The position numbers and the translations under genes were made by a program. A DNA stretch of 64,000 nucleotides from Beroe forskalii (Eukaryota > Ctenophora > Nuda > Beroida > Beroidae), in NCBI GenBank assembly GCA_011033025.1, contig WFMF01000332.1:129781-193780 (forward strand), read 5' to 3'. Shown here in pieces: positions 56,688 to 64,000 of this stretch. Numbering within the stretch: the first letter of the stretch is position 1; each line of letters begins with the position of its first letter. The notes under the pieces were generated by a model. It did no database searches. It had not been told where the DNA came from and saw nothing but the letters and a program-made list of their open reading frames with translations.

Positions 56688-59600
56688 TCACAACAGGTAA
56701 ATCTCATCAGAGGAGCTGGGAGGCAGCTCGTCGTCCGTGTAGAAGTCGTGTCTGCCGCGTTTGTACCGGGTCCGGTGAGAGGTCCTAGACCCGTGTGGTC
56801 CGGGCTCGACGATACTCACTGTGGACACTGACCTGCAACGGCGATGTTATAAGATGCGATCAAGATACCATCAAAATTTGATGACGACATCAGAGTCATC
56901 ACGGTGTGATGATGTCATCAAATTATGTGTGTTTCAGTTGTGATGCGACGTTTAGGCAGATGGTTTAAAAACGCTAAAAGTCACTAGCATAATTAACATT
57001 TAGCAACAAATGACGTTGTAAGAGATGCTATAATAATTTCATCAAGTTTCAGCTTTTTACTGGTTGTGATGTATAGGCAGGTAGTTCACTGGTTTAAGGA
57101 AGCGACAAGTCAATTACCTCGTGTGTCGTGTGTGATTTTGCAATACGCAAGGCGTGTATATTTAGAGTGTAATTCTATGTCAAATTGGTATGCAGCTGCA
57201 AAATATGTAGAATTATTCAGGCGCTGAATCGCTTGAAATGGACACTATACAGATACACGGAGAGTAAAATCATGGATCATGCGAATTGCGATGTTCTAAA
57301 CAATTTGGAATTACATACATATGGTTTGAATGCAGAGTGCGGAGTGCCGCTACACAGTTTTCTGTGTGATCAATTTATAAGTGATCAATTCAATCGTGGC
57401 ATTAGTTTTCGGGAGAATCACCACACGAATATCAATCCTGCATGCAATTTGAACACATGGATAATTTATAGGAAATTATTTTTCCAATTGTAAGAGAATC
57501 TATGATGTAACATGAAATAGGTAACTGTTAAATCAGTTCTATGTCTCGGTATGAAAAGAAAAAATCAATAGCTTCATGAAGTTTTTGATAACAAAAAGAT
57601 GAAAAAATGACTAGCTTTCCATCTCTCTTCGCTTCGATGTAGCCCCCAATTCAAAGAAGAGAAAGAAAATTAAATGTTTTCGCAGAATTAGCAAATTATT
57701 GGCACATATTTCACTCCAAAAACACACATACAATTCTGAACACAGACACGCATGATTTAGCCGCACAAACACACATGTAGAAATACAATACCTAACCTCG
57801 AATCTAACACATTATATCACATTTACTCAAACACACTGAAAGGGGATGTCGTTAAATAAAGAAACAATTTTTGAGAATATGCTGAACAAAAATCTTAAAA
57901 ACCATCAGCATGGCCGCTTATTTGTCTAAATCACGACCATAATTTTCGGCTGAGTAGGTTGATATTCCAGCAAACAATTCAACCCTGCTGAAAACAAAAC
58001 ACATTTCACTATGATATAAAATCACACAAATTGAGTATACTGGTAATATCCAGAAAACACTTCTGTCAGTAGATTTCCCATTGCACGGTTAATAACTTAA
58101 AATTGTTGTTGTGCTTAGTGTCATTCACAAACACATGCCAAAAAATATGTTAGGATCATGCAAATCTAATTAAACCACTGAAAGTAAACCCGACGGTATA
58201 ACTTACCAAGTAAATATAAACTGTATAAATAGCCAGTCACACTGAGAGCAGCTTGCGCACAGATATGAAATTATAATGTCTTAAATTACAGAGGGAAATT
58301 ACTCATTAAAAAGAGGGAAATTATTGGAGACATATTTTTCAGAACTGTTGTAGTTGATAATAATAATACTTTTGCCATAAAGCATGCACAACTAAACAAC
58401 TTCATCAGGCCTTGGTATATTCTACAGTTTTGTTATAGTTGATGACACGGTAGAATGCAGTTTACAAATTTCATCATATTCATTTGAAGAGAGTAATGTA
58501 GGTAGCAAAGGGCAAAAGCATAGGCGAATAAAAATCTCTTTTAGAAAACATTCTCTTTTACAAACATCTCAGAGAAATTCCATATTCTTTATTGTTGTAT
58601 TCTTTACTTTGGAACATTCGATTCATTGCCTAATTTCATGCAGACAAATATAGCATTGTCCCAACACAAAATAAAGTAACTATTCTAGTACGGCTCACTC
58701 ACTATTTTACCACTCGCGATACAAGTGTCTATTTGGCCCTTATTCGTGCACCATTTGATACATTGGCATCAATTTCATTGGTATCAACAAACTTGCCTGG
58801 TAAGGTTAGAGACGTTAGCGAGCTGGGGTGAGAAGTCGAGGTTGCTGTTTGACCGGAGTTTGGTGGTTGCTTCCCGGGTGGTCTGAAGGACGGAGTCGAA
58901 TCTGGAGAAGAGGTTGTCCAGCATCTTGTCATCGTCCATTTGGGAGGACGTGGGGGTGCTGGCTTCTACTGGGGAAGAGTATGATATCATCGGTGGAAAT
59001 TTCACATAAATCGCAAGTTTTAGAACCACAAAACTCGACTCTACTGTTTTTACCTACAGTGAAGTTATATAAAACCACGGTAGACACCACTATCAAGGCT
59101 TTGAAACAAAATTCAATAAGAAGACCGTACGTGCGAGCAATCTCTGCAAAATCTCTCTTCTTAGATCTGAGAATCTATAGCCATGGCTGGACCAATCAGC
59201 GCGCAGCATATCATACAAACCGTGTGGGCTGATTGGACGAACCCCTAGTGGTTAAGCTACTAACATGCAACCAGCAATAATTTCTAAAAATCTGTCATCC
59301 TTGAGCCCATCCTACCTGATATTCCGGGGTGATGTCTATCACTCCCCTCGCTCATCACGTGATCTCCCGATGACGTCACACCTCGAGATGACGTTACGTC
59401 ACGTTGCTGTAGTAACGGTGGCGAGGAGACTGCCCGTTGTTGCTTGGGGGATGACTTGCCGCTGCCGTTCTGACATTTGGTGGGGGTGTTGGGAACAGGG
59501 ATCAGGAGAATGTCTCTGGGGGAATGGATCAGGATATCAGAGTCATGGATGTACGATTTGAAAAAAAAATCATTAATACTCAAAGTCATTATTACTCAAA

Positions 59601-60128
59601 GTCAAAAATCGTTTTAAATGCTGTAGGTAAGTACTAGTAGGTATACAGAAAGTGCATCACTATAATTTTTGTAGTCCTCGTTAAAATTCTGAAAAATGAG
59701 AAGTTCTGCAAAGTAGCAAACCTGAGAAATAGTTGATCGTGATTCCAGAGCTTATTGACGGTCTTTATCAGCTCAATAGGAACAGAGTACTTGATCGAAA
59801 TACCTGGAGAAATCATATTAGGGAGAATATCATCTCCAACAATTGTACGTTTTATTCCCTTCTTTACGACAGACTGACAGATTCATCCTAATCTTCATCA
59901 ATTCCACTCGAAAAGTCGAAAAAACAAAACTGTCCGTTCTACCTTGGAGGGTGTCAGTGTGCTCTAGTTTGTGTTGTATAAATATCAGCTTACCTTGGAG
60001 GGTGTCAGTGTGCTCTAATTTGTGTTGCAGGCACCTCTCTGGACTTGTAATCCACTTGGTATCAGCAGCTGACACCGCACCGTACCGGTTCGGGGGTTTC
60101 GTTACTCGGAGCTCGTTACACTCGCGAC
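56688..60128 (-). CDS. LysM-domain protein (LYSMD1/LYSMD2-like), 5' end not found
   Basis: Exons on the minus strand: 59994-60128, 59722-59803, 59316-59515, 58797-58968, 56688-56832 (about 244 residues). The LysM domain is split across the first two: HKLEHTDTLQG / ISIKYSVPIELIKTVNKLWN / HDQLFLRDILLIPV. This follows the pattern of animal LYSMD1/2 (HxVxxGDTLQGIALKYGVT...). A Ser/Pro-rich linker comes next (SPKQQRAVSSPPLLQQRDV), then a short helical segment MLDNLFSRFDSVLQTTREAT that corresponds to the C-terminal DFLxRLD segment of the family, then a basic/acidic tail (RTRYKRGRHDFYTDDELPPS). LYSMD1/2 are intracellular proteins of poorly known function, without a peptidoglycan-degrading domain. 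The exon at 58797-58968 ends in a GC donor (CAG|GCAAGT). The first exon shown begins at an acceptor-like CCCGTCAG in phase 1, so an upstream exon with the start Met is missing. Its 3' junction is duplicated (see 59940-60030). Confidence 0.82.
56833..58796. other. Intron of the LysM gene
   Basis: About 2 kb with no additional exon recognised. A 102-codon plus-strand frame (57185-57493) has no family features. 57600-57660 contains a short patch of GAAGAGAGAAAGAAAA purine-rich sequence. Confidence 0.5.
59940..60030 (-). repeat. Duplicated exon end and splice donor in the LysM gene
   Basis: The 39-bp segment ACCTTGGAGGGTGTCAGTGT + GCTCTARTTTGTGTTG is present at 59941-59976 and again at 59992-60026, about 51 bp apart. 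Both copies carry the end of the exon (HKLEHTDTLQ) and a GT donor (GTAGAA and GTAAGC). The outer one at 59994 has the better donor and is used in the model. Use of the other would add a repeated HKLEHTDTLQG segment in frame. Confidence 0.85.
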
Positions 60129-60136
60129 CTGACGGG

Positions 60137-61115
60137 ATATCAACCAATCAGTGCGTGAGTTGGTTTTGAACTAGCGCTCTGATTGGTTAATGTCATGACG
60201 ATATCACGACCAGAGGAGAGTTTAGTGGGCTTAGTTAGTGACAAATAAACGGAGTTTGCAGATGAAAAATTTGAGAAGAATTGTAATTTTACTTTCATTC
60301 TGCGTGTATTTCGATTATATTTGATATACAAAACATACTGAAAAACTCAAATCAAATAAATGCTTGTTGCATGATCAGCTGGATACCTCCAAAAAGGGAT
60401 CTTGACTCTGAGGGGTCGCCCCCAAAGAGCGAGTCACCGTTAGAAAACATCAGATGAATACCGGTGAAAAACTCTAGATTTAGTCAATCAAACTGGTTCT
60501 TTGGCTGGAGAGCTGGGTCAGGCTGGCGATGCTCCCTTGTCGAAACAAACACTCGATACCAAGTTCTACATGCTGGTAACAAAGTAGAAATTAAATAAAT
60601 GTTATGATAATGGAGTAAATATCACTTGTATAGATAATATACTTTTAATTGTACAACTCAGCATTGCATAATTCTCGCTTTGAGGCCCAAACAAAGCATT
60701 GGCCAGCGCCACACCATTATGGCATTATATAGCTAAGTATATTGTTTTGTTTTAGCCGTTTTAATAACTATAAGGCACTCTGAAATAATTTCAAATGATC
60801 TATGTTTGTGCAGGAACGCCCAGGTATACATCATACTATCATAGTGTAGATCGTACATGGAACAAATAATTACATGATTACCCTCTCATTGCTCATCTCT
60901 TGAAAGTCGTGCACAATTTGGAGGCGTTTCGGCGTCATTAATTCACCACGGTAAACCTATATAATGATGTCACTAACAACAGCCTACTGTTCTTGTGCGA
61001 CCCGTACTAACAAGCCGGAGTAAGGTAGTTGTTAGCTTACCCACACGTCTACTAGATATCGACCAATCAGCGCGCGAGTAGACCGTAACCAAGCCTTCTG
61101 ATTGGTCAATGTCAT
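60137..61115. repeat. Two copies of a small inverted-repeat element with CCAAT-type arms
   Basis: 60137-60212 and 61052-61115 share GATATC-ACCAATCAG on the left and CTGATTGGTYAATGTCATGA on the right, with unrelated 25-bp centres. A third, shorter relative is at 59188-59237 (GGACCAATCAGCGCGC ... CTGATTGGAC). The arms match inverted CCAAT boxes, so they may be MITEs or promoter-like sites. Confidence 0.65.
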
Positions 61116-61767
61116 GATAGTGCTACCAGTATATACGTGAACATGAGTTTTGATGTTATTCATTACCAGGGTATAATCATAATGATAAATGATGACAGTC
61201 TGCGTCTTTTAAAATTGTCCGTTTAAACTGGATAGCTGGTAAACCTGGGAATCAACCAATTCATGAGTTTTCAGTTACTACCACTTACAGTTACATTTAT
61301 GACTTAAATTTGACTTATATCCTTCAATACCTATTTAAATACTTTGACAAACTTCCTGTTTGCTCAACTTACAGTGGCGAGATTATGTTAAATTTGAAAT
61401 TGAAAACCTCTATATTATCTTTCAAGGAATTATTCGACTGAAAAGTTGCCAAGACCTCAATTGGGATAATATTTTTAGCTTTTATCGAATATATACCGTA
61501 CTCGCATTCTTATATCAACAGAAAACCTGTAATATGTGGCATAAAGTGGGAGTCATTATGGTAATCATAAACAACATCAAGAATTTAACTGCAAAATATC
61601 CAAAAACAAATAAATATGGAGAGAAATCTTGATACCTACATTATCGCATGAGCTAACGGCCACATGTCCCTTTGACAGTGATTTGTCCGAGCGAGTTTGA
61701 GGGGAAATTGAAACTTAAATTTCTACAAAAAAGCTTCCCACGCCCCCAACGGTAACCCAATATTGCC

Positions 61768-62200
61768 GACAATATTCTCAAAACCTTTATCATAAGCAAC
61801 TCCATAGCGAAGAAATTTTGAAAAATTGGTAATCTATTTTTTTATGGCCTTTAGGGTGACCTAATAATTCGGACAAAATTCTCAAAATTTTTATTCATCA
61901 TAAGCAACTCAATAAGGAATTTTTAAAAAAATTGAAAGTTTAATTTTTATGAAAAAGGGCGTGGCCTCCCACGCTCCTCAGAGTGACCCAATAATTCGGA
62001 CAAAATTCTCAAAATTTTTATTCATCATAAGCAACTCATGAAGGAATTTTGAAAAATTCGAAAGTTTAATTTTTGCGGAAAAAGGCGTGGCCCCCAATGC
62101 CTCTCCACAAAATTCTCAAAATTTTTATTCATCATATAACCTGATGGCGAAAGAATTTTGGAAAATTCGAAACTTGCACGCCCCTCAGTGTAATCTCATA
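61768..62200. repeat. Tandem repeat, unit about 105-127 bp
   Basis: Four units with the landmark ACAAAATTCTCAAAATTTTT + ATTCATCATAAGCAACTC, starting at about 61768, 61872, 61999 and 62106. Each ends near AAAAAGGCGTGGCC. The first and last units are diverged or shortened. Confidence 0.85.
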
Positions 62201-62981
62201 TTATTTTTCTGATTTATTATAAAGTTTTTGCAACACGATGAAAAAAGAATTTCGTTGCCTACTTGAAAACGAATCGCCATAAATAAATATATATATATAT
62301 ATTAACAACACGCATTATATATATTATAATTAAATGTAATAAAAACCGCATTCCCGTAATTATATCGACCAATTCAATCAGTTCACTCCCTTAATTTCTA
62401 GTACAGCGAAAATCCCAGGAATTGAAATTAGAAAATCTTATAGAAATATTTAATAACTTTATATATAAACCAAAATATATTTAAATAGAGTTTAAATAAT
62501 ATTTATGTACCCCTTTCGAGTCTCCATAGGTGACTGGCATTGTTACTATCGACTAAGGCTGTTATTTTATATCTAAAGCAATGTTAGTGTAAACCATGTG
62601 AGATGACTAGGTACATTGATGGCCACGATACCAGATTTAAACATATGAACTGTAGGCATGAATGAGTCTAACACCAACTATAACTTGCATAGTCATCTTT
62701 TCTTAATACTTTCGAAGTATCTGTGAACACAAAGAAAAGTGAGTGTTAGATACAATGATTAAGTGATTAATGCAGAGCCCATTGCTATTTCAAATGCCAT
62801 TACATTACACATTACACATTCACTCAGATGCAGCCCGCCGCACTTCTGTGTATATAACATATGAAGATACTATAAGCCGCGCGCGAGAAATAGGCAGGTA
62901 GGATCACAGCACAATGTAGTGAGTTGATGACGTTGAACCGCCTAATTCTCGTGGGCGGTGTTTAAATCACTTAAGTAAGAC

Positions 62982-64000
62982 TTAAGACTTTCTCTGCACT
63001 ATACACGAATTAAGGAGTCCCGCGTCTTTGAGTGTCTGCGTTTCAACTGACAGGACTTTGTTAGGGAAGGTGGTCATGAGGCTGTAGGAAGCAGGACCGT
63101 TAGGTCGGGAAAGGTTGATGAAGTTCCTCACGTCACTTATCGTGTGAACATGGTTGAACTTACTGACAAGCCTGGTACCGTCTGCTAGCCGTATCTATGG
63201 AGAATTTTTGTCTCTTTAAGTAGCGTGAACAATAAAAGTTGTGATTGAACTGTGTAAATAGAAGCCAATATAATGATGAGCTATTATTGTTCGTCAATGT
63301 GTTTATTGATTTGTTTGCTTAATTATTTTAGTATACAGTGTATATGTGATTGGCACCTGTATGGAGGTGACTGGTGCTGACTCATCAATATCAACTGTAT
63401 GAGTTGCAGTAGGTGGGTTAGTTGGGGTTCTGTGTGGTTCACTGTTAGACACCACTTCAGGCACTGGGCTTCCAAGCTTGTGTCCACATCCTGTATAAAA
63501 TCATGGGTATCAGGAATAATGTGTATAATAAAAGATTTACAATTCTCTATACTGTAGCAATTCAACTATAGGACCTAGCCTACCAAAAATGTGATAATTG
63601 AATAGGTCATTGCTAAAACACCATATTCAATATGCATAACATACCAGAGAAGGGCCGAAGTTGTGGTTTAGGCGGCACAAAGTCCTCTGTCCTGTTATCT
63701 ACCATGTTAACATGTACTTCTGCACCTCTAGCTTGACGAACTAGCTCTTGTGGTATTTCCCTGAGATTTGAGATATTCATAAGATTCAATTGTCAGTTTC
63801 AATCAATATCTTCACCTACCCTAATCTGTAATCACATGGATCATGTATATTGTAGATCTAAACTACACGGACACTAATCACCCCCAGTACATTTTATAAC
63901 TCATGAACTTACCCTCTCATGACTGCTTGTAAGAACTCCTGGTTACTGGGATCATTCATAGCCCTCAAAGGTCCGTCATCTACAGTAAAACCATTCTTCC
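62982..64000 (-). CDS. NSFL1C: p47 / NSFL1C, p97/VCP adaptor (3' part, runs off the window)
   Basis: Four exons on the minus strand close in phase: 63913 to beyond 64000, 63645-63760, 63357-63490, 62982-63194. They encode the SEP domain ([39 protein letters not shown], then [14 protein letters not shown]), a short linker ([11 protein letters not shown] ... [14 protein letters not shown]) and the C-terminal UBX domain ([43 protein letters not shown], stop). p47 recruits the p97/VCP AAA-ATPase to membrane fusion and ubiquitin-linked tasks; the UBX loop TFPNK carries the conserved Phe-Pro of p97 binding. The N-terminal UBA-like domain and the start lie outside the window. The sequence shows no frame or motif defect. 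Confidence 0.95.

Larger units (their letters stand above)
60129..62981. other. Intergenic between the LysM gene and p47
   Basis: 60137-60215 and 61058-61115 are related inverted-repeat segments with ACCAATCAG and CTGATTGG arms. 61768-62200 is a tandem repeat (see separate entry). 62285-62330 is a TA-rich microsatellite. A copy of the CRE-like dispersed motif lies near 60930-60970. The missing first exon of the LysM gene should be here, but I could not place it. The 90-codon frame at 61360-61632 is not supported. Confidence 0.45.

Overview
This is a 64-kb stretch of animal nuclear DNA. It is AT-rich, has low gene density, and carries GT-AG introns, long intergenic stretches and many short inverted-repeat transposons. 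The genes are animal genes: a CRTAP-like collagen-modification protein, an ionotropic glutamate receptor, a rhodopsin-like GPCR, DDX51, a LysM-domain protein and p47/NSFL1C. I cannot name the species. The gene spacing (roughly one per 7-9 kb) and the unusual receptor and protease architectures would fit a non-bilaterian or invertebrate animal such as a ctenophore, cnidarian or sponge. That is a guess from content, not a placement.

Layout. 1-13 kb is gene-poor and mobile-element rich. It holds a 2.6-kb foldback element whose arms are built of 172-bp tandem repeats (393-3005), a near-perfect hairpin (7101-7218) and a complete but non-coding LTR retrotransposon with PBS, polypurine tract and target duplication (7409-10890). 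13.4-16.3 kb is a single-exon ionotropic glutamate receptor (+). 17.1-17.4 kb is a GC-rich inverted-repeat element. 18.2-21.1 kb is a nine-exon CRTAP-like gene (+). 21.4-24.6 kb is a GlcG/HbpS-family gene (-) split by a 1.8-kb foldback element that sits exactly on an intron/exon junction and carries a foreign-looking terminal exon. 25-30 kb is repeats without genes. 30.5-34.8 kb is a multi-exon GPCR (-). 39.6-41.3 kb is an intronless papain-family protein with Ser in place of the catalytic Cys, followed by trefoil and beta/gamma-crystallin-like domains (-). 42-49 kb has no gene I can support and includes a 23-bp minisatellite. 49.2-54.1 kb is the DEAD-box helicase DDX51 (-), 56.7-60.1 kb a LysM-domain gene (-), and 63.0-64.0 kb the 3' end of p47/NSFL1C (-).

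The genes do not form one pathway. DDX51 acts in ribosome biogenesis, p47 is a p97/VCP adaptor, the CRTAP-like protein should act on collagen in the ER, and the receptor, GPCR and protease are membrane or secreted proteins. Exon boundaries for the multi-exon genes were worked out by hand from splice consensus, reading phase and family knowledge. Phases close for all joins except where stated: GPCR exon 5/6, DDX51 exon 6, the disrupted HbpS exon 2 and the unknown 5' ends.

The most interesting items are: (i) the Ser-for-Cys protease with its unusual domain string; (ii) the glutamate receptor with a Cys-rich M1-M2 loop and a Gly at the Q/R/N site; (iii) the foldback element that has captured an exon and disrupts the HbpS gene; (iv) repeated small tandem duplications that copy splice junctions in three separate genes; (v) frame disruption and altered helicase motifs in DDX51.
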